This document shows positions 33,507-42,397 of a stretch of DNA of 64,000 nucleotides, one piece after another. Origin of the DNA: Pseudomonadota bacterium (GTDB lineage: Bacteria; Pseudomonadota; Gammaproteobacteria; Steroidobacterales; Woeseiaceae); contig JAQCAD010000001.1 in NCBI GenBank assembly GCA_027621915.1, forward strand, positions 124,001 to 188,000, given 5' to 3'. A model generated the notes under the pieces. It was given only the letters and a program-made list of their open reading frames with translations, was not told where the DNA came from and did not search any database. Within the stretch, counting starts at the first letter, position 1, and each line of letters starts with the position of its first letter. The position numbers were made by a program, and so were the translations under genes.

Positions 33507-34465
33507 ACGACTTCCATTTTTCTGGCGCCCGGTCCAAGGCTGCTTCGCATCGTGTTCAACACGCCGCGAGTCTGTCGCAGTGCGACTGTTACGGCATCGG
33601 CTGCCTCCGGCAGGCACACTGCCTTGACTTGCGGCCCTGCATCGATCGTAAAAAAAACAGGGAGACCGTCAGCCTGCAACGCTCGTATGGTTTCCATAGA
33701 GGACAAAGTAGCGGAGTTCCAGTAAACAATCGGCGGTCTCGAACTCCACATGACCGAGTGCATCTTCAAACAATTGTGCTCTGCAATAGCGCCCAGTTTC
33801 GCAAAATCCCGGGCGAGCACGGCATCCCGGGCGGCGGTCAGATCGTCATCCTGTCGCTCGATCCAGCTCGAGTAGAAAGGCGATGTTTTCTCGCCACGAA
33901 TCATGGCTTCTCCGGAGCCAACCGGTTTCGGACCTTCTTCGGTAATTGCGACGACAACTTCAAGCGGCCATTCCGAACTTTCGCAAACGGTTTGCACGTC
34001 AATCTCATCCTGACGGGCGGTCAGCACGACGAAGCCACCATAGAGTGACCTTGCGGCAGAGCCAGAGGATGCCCCAGCAATCCTTGCCAAATCGAGCAAG
34101 TTCCGCGAGCCACCACACTCGCCTTCCGCCGCAATCACAAGCGCGGCGAATGCTGAAGCTGATGACGCGAGGCCTGCCCCAATCGGAAAGTTGCTATGAC
34201 TGATGACGTCAGCGCGCGGACGGACCGGGCCGGCCACGAGATCCAGGCAATGACTCACCCGTGCCAACATTGCCGGTGCCTGGGCGTCATTCACCAGGAG
34301 CGTATCCGGCCCATCGTTGTCGCGAAACTCGACCGACATTCTTGTCCACAGGCTTTGCAGCGTGACGGACAGAGAACTGACGGCTGGCAGATTCTGCGAA
34401 TGATCGCGCTTACCCCAGTATTTAATCAGCGCGATATTCGGCTGTGCCTGTGCGACGGTAGTCAT
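33503..34465 (-). CDS. mvaD: Diphosphomevalonate decarboxylase
   Basis: 320 residues, normal length, first gene of the minus-strand mevalonate operon. ATP-dependent decarboxylation yields IPP. Family markers are PNIALIKYWGKRD at the N-terminus, the SSLSVTL segment, the phosphate loop HSNFPIGAGLASSASAFAAL, ASSGSAARSLYGGFV, and MHSVMWSSRPPIVYW in the C-terminal half. It is divergent from ispA across about 100 bases, a likely shared promoter region for the isoprenoid genes. Confidence 0.94.
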   Translation of the reverse strand: MTTVAQAQPNIALIKYWGKRDHSQNLPAVSSLSVTLQSLWTRMSVEFRDNDGPDTLLVNDAQAPAMLARVSHCLDLVAGPVRPRADVISHSNFPIGAGLASSASAFAALVIAAEGECGGSRNLLDLARIAGASSGSAARSLYGGFVVLTARQDEIDVQTVCESSEWPLEVVVAITEEGPKPVGSGEAMIRGEKTSPFYSSWIERQDDDLTAARDAVLARDFAKLGAIAEHNCLKMHSVMWSSRPPIVYWNSATLSSMETIRALQADGLPVFFTIDAGPQVKAVCLPEAADAVTVALRQTRGVLNTMRSSLGPGARKMEVV

Positions 34466-34566
34466 TATTGCCAGTCCGGATCTGGTGTTTGCTTTGCGCT
34501 ACGCGCCGGGACCGGAATTATAGCGCCCAAGGGCGTCCAGTTGAGGTTTCGTGTACGCTTGTCGCG

Positions 34567-35484
34567 ATGAGCAGCATGGGCAAATTCGAGGCGGATATAG
34601 ACCCGTTCACAGGAATATTGTCGGCCTATACCGAACGCGTGGAAAGGTGTCTTGGCGAGGCTCTGCCACCTTCGAGCGAGGTACCTGAGCGGCTGCATAC
34701 GGCGATGAGATACGCGACCCTGAACGGTGGTAAGCGGCTCAGACCACTGCTTGTGTATGCCAGCGGCGAATGCCTCGGAGTCGATTTCTGCAAACTTGAT
34801 GTGCCTGCAGTCGCGATTGAACTGATTCACTCGTTTTCCCTGGTCCACGACGATCTGCCCGCCATGGATAATGATGATCTGCGGCGCGGCCAACCGACTG
34901 TGCATCGTAAATTTGATGAGGCGACAGCGATTCTCGCAGCAGACGCGCTCCAGCCACTGGCCTTTCAGGTTATCGCCACATCGTCTGCACTAAGTGCTGA
35001 AGAAGTGACGAAACTGGTCGCGCTGGTGGCCGAGGCCTGCGGCTCGCTTGGCATGACCGGCGGTCAGGCGATAGACCTTGCGTCCGAGGGTAAGGAACTC
35101 TCGGTCGATGAGCTGGCGAGACTGCATGGCCTTAAAACCGGCGCACTCATCCGCGCCGCCATACTTTCCGCATGTCAGCTCGCCGGCGAAATACCGCGAG
35201 ACCAATGGACAGCCATGGATAATTTCGCTCGTAACATCGGGCTCGCGTTTCAGATTCGAGACGACATACTCGATGTCACCGGCGAGACCGACGTCATTGG
35301 TAAGCCGGCCGGCTCGGATCAGAAGTTGAAAAAAGCGACCTGGCCCGCGCTGTTCGGCATGGAAGAGAGCACGCATCGCTGCGAAGCGCTGCTTGCGTCT
35401 GCATTGCGTGAGCTGGACCTGTTCGGCGACAGTGGTGATAGCCTGAGATGGTTGGCAAATTACGTCGTCGAGCGTGTGCGATGA
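34567..35484 (+). CDS. ispA: Farnesyl diphosphate synthase / short-chain polyprenyl synthase
   Basis: 305 residues from ATG 34567; an upstream frame extension to 34468 lies in the promoter region. First aspartate-rich motif DDLPAMDNDD (95–104), with GGKRLRP upstream. The second motif is DDILD (about residue 236) in FQIRDDILDVTGETDVIGK. The sequence around the first motif is of the bacterial FPP synthase type. It elongates IPP/DMAPP from the divergent operon to C15 and feeds quinone and undecaprenyl synthesis. Its stop overlaps the dinB start (ATGA). Confidence 0.94.
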   Translation: MSSMGKFEADIDPFTGILSAYTERVERCLGEALPPSSEVPERLHTAMRYATLNGGKRLRPLLVYASGECLGVDFCKLDVPAVAIELIHSFSLVHDDLPAMDNDDLRRGQPTVHRKFDEATAILAADALQPLAFQVIATSSALSAEEVTKLVALVAEACGSLGMTGGQAIDLASEGKELSVDELARLHGLKTGALIRAAILSACQLAGEIPRDQWTAMDNFARNIGLAFQIRDDILDVTGETDVIGKPAGSDQKLKKATWPALFGMEESTHRCEALLASALRELDLFGDSGDSLRWLANYVVERVR

Positions 35485-36656
35485 CCCGCGAGCGGCGGAT
35501 CCTCCATGTTGATATGGATGCTTTTTATGCTTCAGTTGAGCAACGGGACAACCCATCCCTGCGCGGCAAGCCCGTCGTCGTTGGTGGAGACACGCGAGGA
35601 GTAGTCGCCGCCGCCAGTTACGAGGCACGCGTATTCGGTATTCGCTCAGCAATGCCCATGCGTGACGCGTTGCGCCGCTGCCCGAACCTGAATCGCGTTC
35701 CACCGCGTATGTCTCATTACCAGGCCGTCTCAAATGAAGTTTTTGCGGTGTTTCGCGAATTCACGCCGCTGGTCGAGGGACTATCGCTCGATGAGGCATT
35801 CCTCGATGTTACCGAAAGCCTCCAACTGTTCGGCGACGATGTCACAATAGCCAGAGAAATTAAAAATCGAATTCGTGAGCGCACTCAATTGACAGCATCA
35901 GTCGGCGTCGCTTCCAACAAGCTCGTTGCAAAAATCGCTTCTGATCTGGAAAAGCCGGATGGGCTGGTAGTTGTAACTCAGGACAACATGCGTGCGACGC
36001 TTGATCCGCTGCCAGTACAGGTAATCCCCGGAATCGGCAAAGAAACGCTGGCACGCCTGAAACGAATTCCTGTGAACACTGTTGAAGACCTCCGTCTCGC
36101 CAGCGACAGGGACCTGGAGCCGATCTTCGGTAAATTTACCAGGCGCACACGTGATCGAGCTTCCGGCATAGATGACAGACCGGTGCTGTCGTCCCGTCCG
36201 GACAAATCAATCAGTGCTGAGGAAACTTTCGATAAAGACCTCGGTGATCGCAGGGACATGCATAGACACCTGCTTCAGCTGGCCGAACGAACGGCAGGTC
36301 GACTACGCGCAAAGGACCTGGTCGCTGGTACCGTTCAGATAAAGATCCGGCAGGCGGATTTTACAACCTGCACGAGGCAACGTGCACTTCGCCCGCCGGG
36401 TAATGGCACGGAGACTATTTATCAGGCCGCGATAAAGTTGCTGGATGAATGGCTCGCCGAGTTCCCCGGCATTCCGGTTCGCTTGCTTGGCGTCGGCGGG
36501 TGCGAACTTGCCAGGGACGCACAGCCGGATTTGTTTGCGCCCGAGTTACCTGCCGGAGGATCGCAACTGGATCAGGCAGTTGACCGGATTCGCAACAGGT
36601 TTGGTGATTTGTCTTTGGGCCGAGCGCGGTCCATGGATCCCGGCCAAATCAGGTAA
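35481..36656 (+). CDS. dinB: DNA polymerase IV (Y-family translesion polymerase)
   Basis: 391 residues from ATG 35481, in a 4-base overlap with ispA. The palm motifs are intact: RILHVDMDAFYASVEQRDNP, PVVVGG, VVAAASYEARVFGIRSAMP, and catalytic SLDEAFLDVTES. The helix-hairpin-helix region (QVIPGIGKETLARLKRI) and little-finger domain follow, with RLLGVGG near the end. The C-terminus lacks an obvious QxxLF-type clamp-binding peptide but has QPDLFAPE, which could serve. Coupling to an isoprenoid gene is probably incidental. No LexA box is obvious because it is an internal operon gene. Confidence 0.95.
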   Translation: MTRERRILHVDMDAFYASVEQRDNPSLRGKPVVVGGDTRGVVAAASYEARVFGIRSAMPMRDALRRCPNLNRVPPRMSHYQAVSNEVFAVFREFTPLVEGLSLDEAFLDVTESLQLFGDDVTIAREIKNRIRERTQLTASVGVASNKLVAKIASDLEKPDGLVVVTQDNMRATLDPLPVQVIPGIGKETLARLKRIPVNTVEDLRLASDRDLEPIFGKFTRRTRDRASGIDDRPVLSSRPDKSISAEETFDKDLGDRRDMHRHLLQLAERTAGRLRAKDLVAGTVQIKIRQADFTTCTRQRALRPPGNGTETIYQAAIKLLDEWLAEFPGIPVRLLGVGGCELARDAQPDLFAPELPAGGSQLDQAVDRIRNRFGDLSLGRARSMDPGQIR

Positions 36657-36702
36657 TATCTGCTGACCGGTAATCATTTTCTGCCATCTTGCACTGCAAA
36701 CT

Positions 36703-38388
36703 ATGTATACGAGTTTTTTTGGCCTGCATGAAAAACCGTTCACGATAACGCCCGACCCGCGTTATCTGTTCATGAGTGAGCGTCATGGCGAAGGTCTTGC
36801 CCACCTTGTCTATGGTGTTACTGAGGGCGGCGGCTTCATTCAACTGACCGGCGAGGTCGGGACAGGAAAAACTACGCTCGTTCGCACCTTGCTGCGGCAG
36901 ATTCCTGCCGGGGTCGACATTGCGCTCATTCTCAACCCTCAATTATCCGCCAGGGAATTCCTTGCGACCATTTGCGAAGAACTCGGAATAATCGCATCAC
37001 CAGGTGATCGACATAGCACCAAAGTGCTGACCGATGCGCTGAACCGGCATCTACTTGATGCTCACTCTCGCGGGCGACGAATCATCCTGTTGATTGATGA
37101 AGCGCAGAACCTGTCCGAGGAGGTACTCGAACAGTTGCGCCTGCTGACGAATCTGGAAACCGCGCGACAAAAGCTGCTGCAAATTATTCTTATCGGTCAG
37201 CCGGAACTCAGAGAAAGACTGGCACAGAAAAACCTGCGCCAACTTGCTCAGCGAGTGACCGGACGCTATCACCTCGAGCCTTTGTCCCGCTATGAGGCGG
37301 TCCAATATATCGACCATCGTCTTAGAGTTGCCGGCGCGCTGGTAGAAATTTTTGAACCGGCCGCGAAACGAGAAGTATTCCGTTTATCTGCCGGAATACC
37401 TCGAATCATGAATGTAATTTGCGACCGGGCATTGCTGGGCGCCTACAGCCGGGAATCACGAGTGGTTAGCAAGCGACTGGTGAGAAAAGCGGCTGCAGAG
37501 GTCTCCGGCTGCGCGGCATCATCGGGATTGCCCCCTTGGCTGGTACCCGTAGTCGGCCTGGCAGGTCTGGTCGTTGCAATTCTGTTGTTTTCGCCCGGTT
37601 ATAATGGCGTGGAAAGCCCGGCGGATGAAGTCGAAGACGCAATACCCGCTATTGAATCGGTCGCAATGGCCGGTGACATCGCCACAATGATGAATGGCGA
37701 CGACGCGGTGGTTATGACGGATGACATAGTCGAAGCCGACAGTGTGCCGCCGGCGCCGGATATCGACCAGATTCTTGCTGGCGTTGACGATGCGGCCGCC
37801 TTTCGCGCGCTGCTCGGCCTGTGGGGCGCAAAATTCGACCTGGGCGCGGGGTCGGCATGCGAACAGGCGCGTCTGCAAAAGTTGAGCTGCTCTTACCAAA
37901 AGGGTACCTGGACGACGCTCAAACAACTCGACCGGCCTGTCATCATGACGCTCACCGGAAAAGACGGTCGTAGTCTTCTGGTAGCGTTGGCACGTCTAAA
38001 TGACGGCGTCGCGGAACTGGCACTCGAGGATGCGCTGGTGTCAGTTCCGAGTGACACATTATCTGACTACTGGTTTGGTCACTTCATTCTGATATGGCGG
38101 CCTGCGAACGGCAGTGATCAACCTATTGAGCCAGGCATGCAGCACCGAGACGTGAGCTGGCTGCGGCAGAGCCTAGTCGCACTCAATGACGACTACCGGC
38201 CAGCTGACATCAACTCCACTTATTTCGATGACGAACTGAAGAATCAGTTGATCGTTTTCCAGCGACAACACCGACTGGAGGCGGACGGAGTTGCCGGTCA
38301 AAAAACCCAGGTGATTCTCAATTCTCTTCTCGCACCGCATGACACTCCCCGACTGACCGAAAGCGACATTGCGCCTGAAGGACTCTGA
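36703..38388 (+). CDS. gspA: GspA/ExeA-type AAA ATPase with peptidoglycan-binding domain
   Basis: 561 residues. MYTSFFGLHEKPFTITPDPRYLFMS is the standard ExeA/GspA start. Walker A is GEVGTGKTT (50–58), and Walker B is near residue 127 (IILLIDEAQNL). A transmembrane helix lies at about 276–295 (WLVPVVGLAGLVVAILLF). A periplasmic linker contains a peptidase C39-like stretch (CEQARLQKLSCSYQKGTW). A C-terminal peptidoglycan-binding domain of PG_binding_1 type ends the protein (about 495–550, FQRQHRLEADGVAGQKTQVIL). With GspB it helps the type II secretion pore pass the cell wall. The secretin and pseudopilin genes are not in this window. Confidence 0.92.
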   Translation: MYTSFFGLHEKPFTITPDPRYLFMSERHGEGLAHLVYGVTEGGGFIQLTGEVGTGKTTLVRTLLRQIPAGVDIALILNPQLSAREFLATICEELGIIASPGDRHSTKVLTDALNRHLLDAHSRGRRIILLIDEAQNLSEEVLEQLRLLTNLETARQKLLQIILIGQPELRERLAQKNLRQLAQRVTGRYHLEPLSRYEAVQYIDHRLRVAGALVEIFEPAAKREVFRLSAGIPRIMNVICDRALLGAYSRESRVVSKRLVRKAAAEVSGCAASSGLPPWLVPVVGLAGLVVAILLFSPGYNGVESPADEVEDAIPAIESVAMAGDIATMMNGDDAVVMTDDIVEADSVPPAPDIDQILAGVDDAAAFRALLGLWGAKFDLGAGSACEQARLQKLSCSYQKGTWTTLKQLDRPVIMTLTGKDGRSLLVALARLNDGVAELALEDALVSVPSDTLSDYWFGHFILIWRPANGSDQPIEPGMQHRDVSWLRQSLVALNDDYRPADINSTYFDDELKNQLIVFQRQHRLEADGVAGQKTQVILNSLLAPHDTPRLTESDIAPEGL

Positions 38389-38391
38389 CAA

Positions 38392-39021
38392 ATGTCATTT
38401 ATTCTGGACGCATTGAAAAAATCGGAAACGGAGCGCCTGCGAAAAGACGCGCCCGGCATCTCCAGCATTCCACAACGCGGCCGACAGAAGCCATCATCCA
38501 AATGGATGTGGTTGGTGCTGGCGCTGATTATGGTCAATCTTTTGGTGCTTGCCGGTCTTCTGTTCAAGGTGGGGCGTGAGACGTCGACTGTCGAAACACG
38601 CGTCACAGACATTCTTCCGGAGACTGAGGTCGCTCCGGCGCTGCAAGTTTCGCAAACAGTGCCGATCATCGAACGAACCCGGCCCGACGCGATGCAGGAC
38701 CAACCTGCAACAGTACCATTACAGCAGCGTTTTGATCCGGGGACCTCGGGCGGTGTCGTTCCGACGCCGGCGCTCGGCGGGGTCACTGATGGGCTGGAGA
38801 ACTTTAACGATCTACGGGCAAAAGGGGTTTTTCGGTTGCCCGATATGCACGTGGACATCCATGTTTACAGCGCCGATCCAGCCGAACGCTTCGTGTTTGT
38901 GAACATGTCGAAGTACAAAGAGAACGCCACACTCGCTGAAGGCCCGATAGTTTCGGAAATTACGCCGGATGGCGTCGTGTTGCAGTACCAGGGAAGTACA
39001 TTCCTGCTACCCCGAGAGTAG
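38392..39021 (+). CDS. gspB: GspB/ExeB-type secretion accessory protein
   Basis: 209 residues, three bases after gspA. MSFILDALKKSETERLRK is the family hallmark. One transmembrane helix (about 41–60, MWLVLALIMVNLLVLAGLLF) is followed by a proline/threonine-rich periplasmic linker. The C-terminal GspB domain is RLPDMHVDIHVYSADPAERFVFVNMSKYKENATL...ITPDGVVLQYQGSTFLL. It partners GspA in inserting the type II secretion secretin. It ends in a 15-base convergent overlap with the yedK gene. Confidence 0.93.
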   Translation: MSFILDALKKSETERLRKDAPGISSIPQRGRQKPSSKWMWLVLALIMVNLLVLAGLLFKVGRETSTVETRVTDILPETEVAPALQVSQTVPIIERTRPDAMQDQPATVPLQQRFDPGTSGGVVPTPALGGVTDGLENFNDLRAKGVFRLPDMHVDIHVYSADPAERFVFVNMSKYKENATLAEGPIVSEITPDGVVLQYQGSTFLLPRE

Positions 39022-39696
39022 CGGCAGAACCTGGATTGGTTCGCCGGCAGGAATGATTAGGTCCGGCGCTTCGTTTCTCGCGTTGCTAACCGCCCGGTCG
39101 ACCGGCCAGGCTTGAAAATCCGGCGGATTCGCACTCACCTCGTCGAGCAGGTTCATATCACCATCAAGCCAGCGGCCCGCGTTCGCTGGCTCAAGCACGA
39201 TCGGCATTCGATGGTGAAGCTGCGACAGGAAATCATTCGCCTCGGTCGTGATGATTGTCGTCGTCTGCAGCTTCTCCTCTGTTTCTTTACTTTGCCAATG
39301 CTCCCACAATCCGGCGAAAACGAATGGACTGCCGCTGGCAAGCGAAATAAAGTAAGGAACCTTTACGTCATTTTCAGTGTGCCACTCGTAAAAACCGTCA
39401 GCGAAAATCAGGCATCGTCGTTTACGATACGCAGCTCGGAACGAAGGCTTCTCTGCAATAGTTTCTGCACGCGCATTGATCATGCGATTGCCAATGGATG
39501 GGTCTTTTGCCCAGGATGGAACGAGGCCCCAGCGAAACATTGTCAATTCGTTGTTATTTTCGCTATCGCGGCGAATCGCAGCGATGAACTGAGTCGGCGC
39601 GATGTTATAACGGGGTTCGACTACGACGTTCGATTCGACATTGAATAATGCTGCAGTCGCTTCGCTGGGAGAATAGAAGGCAAATCGACCACACAT
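39007..39696 (-). CDS. yedK: SRAP-family abasic-site DNA–protein crosslinking protein (YedK/HMCES)
   Basis: 229 residues. MCGRFAFYS gives the catalytic Cys2, exposed after methionine removal, which forms a thiazolidine link with abasic sites in single-stranded DNA. Other conserved elements are RYNIAPTQ (Asn), MINARAETIAEKPSFRAAYRKRRCLIFADGFYEW (Glu in the AETIAEKP stretch) and LHHRMPIVL (His). Bacterial members protect abasic sites during replication. Promoter elements are not obvious; it may be read with the upstream ABC genes because the gap is only one base. Confidence 0.95.
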   Translation of the reverse strand: MCGRFAFYSPSEATAALFNVESNVVVEPRYNIAPTQFIAAIRRDSENNNELTMFRWGLVPSWAKDPSIGNRMINARAETIAEKPSFRAAYRKRRCLIFADGFYEWHTENDVKVPYFISLASGSPFVFAGLWEHWQSKETEEKLQTTTIITTEANDFLSQLHHRMPIVLEPANAGRWLDGDMNLLDEVSANPPDFQAWPVDRAVSNARNEAPDLIIPAGEPIQVLPLLSG

Positions 39697-39697
39697 G

Positions 39698-40471
39698 TTA
39701 TTCCCTGATTCCGATGCCGCGATTCAGGAGCACGAGGTTCAATGTAAACAGGCCGGCCACGAAAAAACCGACAATCAAATACGCATAACCGATACTGATG
39801 TCGGAGGTTCCGAGAATACCGTAGCGAAACGCGTTGACCATGTAGAGAATAGGATTACCGAGCGACACCTTTTGCCAGAATTCGGGAAGTAATGAGATCG
39901 AATAGAACACACCACCGAGATAAGTCAGGGGCGTTAAGATGAAGGTTGGAATAATCGATATATCGTCGAATTTTTTTGCGAATACAGCATTGACGAAACC
40001 AAGAAGCGCAAAAACCATTGATGCCAGTACGACCATCGAAAAAGTAATTAGCGGATGATGGACGCTGAGGTCTGTAAAGGTGAGCGCGATGACAGTCACG
40101 ACACTGCCAACCATCAAGCCACGAATTACGCCCCCCGCCACGTGACCCATGATTATCGTCGCGTTCGACATTGGTGAAATAACCATCTCTTCGACGTGTT
40201 TGCCAAACTTCGCACCGAAAAAAGACGATACCACGTTGCCATAAGAGTTGGTGATCACCGACATCATGATCAGACCTGGAGCGATATATTGCATGTACTG
40301 GAAGCCATCCATCAGGCCAATCCGACGTCCAATCAGGTTGCCAAATATGATGAAGTACAGAGTCATTGTGATCGCCGGCGGCACGATCGTCTGAACCCAT
40401 ATCCGAACGACACGAATCACTTCTTTCCTGACGATCGTCTTGAAGCCGACCCAGTTCGTTCTCAGATTCAT
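39698..40471 (-). CDS. yadH: ABC-2 transporter permease, YadH type
   Basis: 257 residues, about six transmembrane helices, the ABC-2 membrane protein of the YadH/DRA family. RMGLMDGF-like early loop (IGRRIGLMDGFQYMQYIAPGLIMMSVI), the SPMSNATIIMGHVAGGVIRGLMVG loop and the TPLTYLGGVFYSISLLPEFWQKVSLGNPILYMVNAFRYG signature are visible. It forms an exporter with the ATPase encoded 15 bases upstream. The substrate is unknown even in E. coli. Confidence 0.92.
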   Translation of the reverse strand: MNLRTNWVGFKTIVRKEVIRVVRIWVQTIVPPAITMTLYFIIFGNLIGRRIGLMDGFQYMQYIAPGLIMMSVITNSYGNVVSSFFGAKFGKHVEEMVISPMSNATIIMGHVAGGVIRGLMVGSVVTVIALTFTDLSVHHPLITFSMVVLASMVFALLGFVNAVFAKKFDDISIIPTFILTPLTYLGGVFYSISLLPEFWQKVSLGNPILYMVNAFRYGILGTSDISIGYAYLIVGFFVAGLFTLNLVLLNRGIGIRE

Positions 40472-40486
40472 CCCGTCATGACCCCG

Positions 40487-41413
40487 TCAAGCGCTGGCGG
40501 CCGGTTTGCCGGCAACCAGACCCATGAACAGCTCTTCGAGGCGATTCGTCTTGTTTCGGAGGCTCAATACGGTTATGCCAACGTCGCTTAGTTTGTCGAA
40601 AAGGGAATTCAGGTCGTCCCCGGCGCTCATCGCAACCTCAAGTTCAAATTCATCCCGCAGAGTTGTCTCGAGCCCCTTCAGGTCGGGTGCCGCATGAATG
40701 GGGTCTCGTAAACTCAGCACAAAAATCTCGCGTTGCAGCTTTCGCAGGATCGCACTCATGCTGGCATCTTCGATGATGCGCCCCTCATCGATAATCGCCA
40801 CGTGACGACAGAGGCTCTCAGCTTCTTCGAGGTAGTGGGTCGTCAGAATAATTGTCGTGCCCGCCTCATTGGTTTGTTTCAGGAAGTTCCACATTGAACG
40901 GCGGATCTCAATATCAACACCGGCAGTCGGCTCATCAAGAATCAGAAGTTTCGGTTCGTGGATCAACGCGCGCGCGATCATCAGGCGTCGCTTCATGCCA
41001 CCGGACAAATTGCGCGCGACGTCGTTGCGGCGATCCCATAACCGTAGCTCACCCAGGTAGATTTTCGCACGCTGCATGGCAACGCGCCGTTCGATTCCGT
41101 AGTAACCAGCCTGATTAACGACAATGTTCAACACAGTATCGAAGAGATTCATGTTGAGTTCCTGCGGAACCAGCCCGATGCAGGACTTCGCGGCCTCAAG
41201 GTCCGTGTCGATATCGTGTCCGAATATCTCTACCTTGCCACCGGACTTGCTGACCAACGACGTGACGATACCTATTGCAGTTGTCTTGCCAGCACCGTTC
41301 GGGCCCAGCAACGCATAGAAATCACCAGGCTCGACTGTAAAGTCGATACCCTTTAACGCCTCGACACCATTGGCGTAGGTCTTGGTAAGATTTTTAATCG
41401 ACAGTGCCTGCAT
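40487..41413 (-). CDS. yadG: ABC transporter ATP-binding protein, YadG type
   Basis: 308 residues from ATG 41413. Walker A is GPNGAGKTT (about 38–46), the signature LSGGMKRRLMIARALIHEP, Walker B LLILDEPTAGVD and the switch histidine TTHYLEEAE. The C-terminal extension with a small ferredoxin-like fold is typical of exporters with a YadH-type permease. About 170 bases separate it from the FlhD-like gene, and nothing else is visible there. Confidence 0.94.
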   Translation of the reverse strand: MQALSIKNLTKTYANGVEALKGIDFTVEPGDFYALLGPNGAGKTTAIGIVTSLVSKSGGKVEIFGHDIDTDLEAAKSCIGLVPQELNMNLFDTVLNIVVNQAGYYGIERRVAMQRAKIYLGELRLWDRRNDVARNLSGGMKRRLMIARALIHEPKLLILDEPTAGVDIEIRRSMWNFLKQTNEAGTTIILTTHYLEEAESLCRHVAIIDEGRIIEDASMSAILRKLQREIFVLSLRDPIHAAPDLKGLETTLRDEFELEVAMSAGDDLNSLFDKLSDVGITVLSLRNKTNRLEELFMGLVAGKPAASA

Positions 41414-41582
41414 TTCGACGCGTATTGTATACGTCACGATTGGCAGCATGTTGAAAAATCCACAGTAATTCTTAATGCGGTGTAGAGGTCAACGCAGGCA
41501 TGCCTCGACGATGGAAGCGCGTATCGTTTTTTTTCGGCTACCGGGTACATGGTTTGTACGCTTTCGTGACTTCATCAACCGA

Positions 41583-42257
41583 TCACGAGCTCTGCGTCGG
41601 TTCATTTCCATCAGCCACGCACATTTGTGGCGCCTTCACCAGTCGCGCCGCCAGCGACCAGCTTTCTGCCGTGCTTTCCGGCGGGTCGGTCAAAATCGCC
41701 TGCAACGCACTCAATTGTGCAGCTTGCCTGGTAATTTCCGCAGGACTCACTCCGCTATCCAAAAGCTTTCGCCACATCTCGCGTTGGTTCACGAATCTAA
41801 TAACCGGTACCTCTCCCGATCCGCGCACAGCCTCCAGCAATCCAAGGAACGTTTGCTCCGCTATACATTCGGTCCAGTACAGCGTCGCGCCGCAAATGAG
41901 TCGAAGCGTGTACGGATTTCGACGCGCCAGCTGCCAGATAAATCCCAGGCTCGCAGAGACAAGCGTATCTACAGCGTCGGTGTCATGCGCAGAAAACAGG
42001 TCTCTTTCGTGACGTGGGGACAAGACCCGGGTCCAGTAGCGATCGTCACGCTCGCGAAACGAAAACAACAGAAAAGGTGTCTCTGCAAGACGAACGATCT
42101 GTTGCCTGGTCAGGTTAGTAAGGCGCCGAATCAGGACCTCCGGCAGTCCAGCCAGCCCGCTCCTGAGCCTGGTATCTCCCTGGACGAGCCCGAGCCAGGC
42201 CTCATTTAGTGAGACGACGTTTTCGTAATCCGACAACTCCGGGCCGCTAAATGCCAT
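41583..42257 (-). CDS. FlhD-like regulator with an extra C-terminal domain
   Basis: 224 residues, preceded by a GGGAGG ribosome site. Residues about 15–80 follow FlhD closely: LNEAWLGLVQGDTRLRSGL, then LTNLTRQQIVRLAETPFLLFSFR, compared with FlhD [20 protein letters not shown]. FlhD is about 116 residues, so about 120 are added here (IWQLARRNPYTLRLICGATLYWTE..., FVNQREMWRKLLDSGVSPAEI). The added part has a helical pattern and no known motif. It is divergent from an FlhC-like gene over 140 bases; in characterised bacteria flhD and flhC are adjacent in one operon. I infer a master-regulator pair. No flagellar genes are nearby. The FlhD call rests on eye alignment. Confidence 0.65.
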   Translation of the reverse strand: MAFSGPELSDYENVVSLNEAWLGLVQGDTRLRSGLAGLPEVLIRRLTNLTRQQIVRLAETPFLLFSFRERDDRYWTRVLSPRHERDLFSAHDTDAVDTLVSASLGFIWQLARRNPYTLRLICGATLYWTECIAEQTFLGLLEAVRGSGEVPVIRFVNQREMWRKLLDSGVSPAEITRQAAQLSALQAILTDPPESTAESWSLAARLVKAPQMCVADGNEPTQSS

Positions 42258-42397
42258 GGAACCCCCTCCCGTACCGGTTCTTGTTATTTTTTGGGAGCAA
42301 TGTGTAGTTACTGTATTTTTGCTTGATTTCCCATGTGTGGATCTTATAGGCTCTCATAACACCATATCTGGTCTAAAACTAGCATAAAGGGGAAGAT

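Noticed and set aside
33507-33617. N-terminal extension of phosphomevalonate kinase
   Set aside because: It lies inside mvaD and has no family similarity. The GTGA junction at 33506 gives a standard GHMP start.
41475-42209. Long plus-strand frame opposite the FlhD-like gene
   Set aside because: Arginine- and serine-rich translation without known motifs. The minus-strand frame has a ribosome site and FlhD-like sequence.
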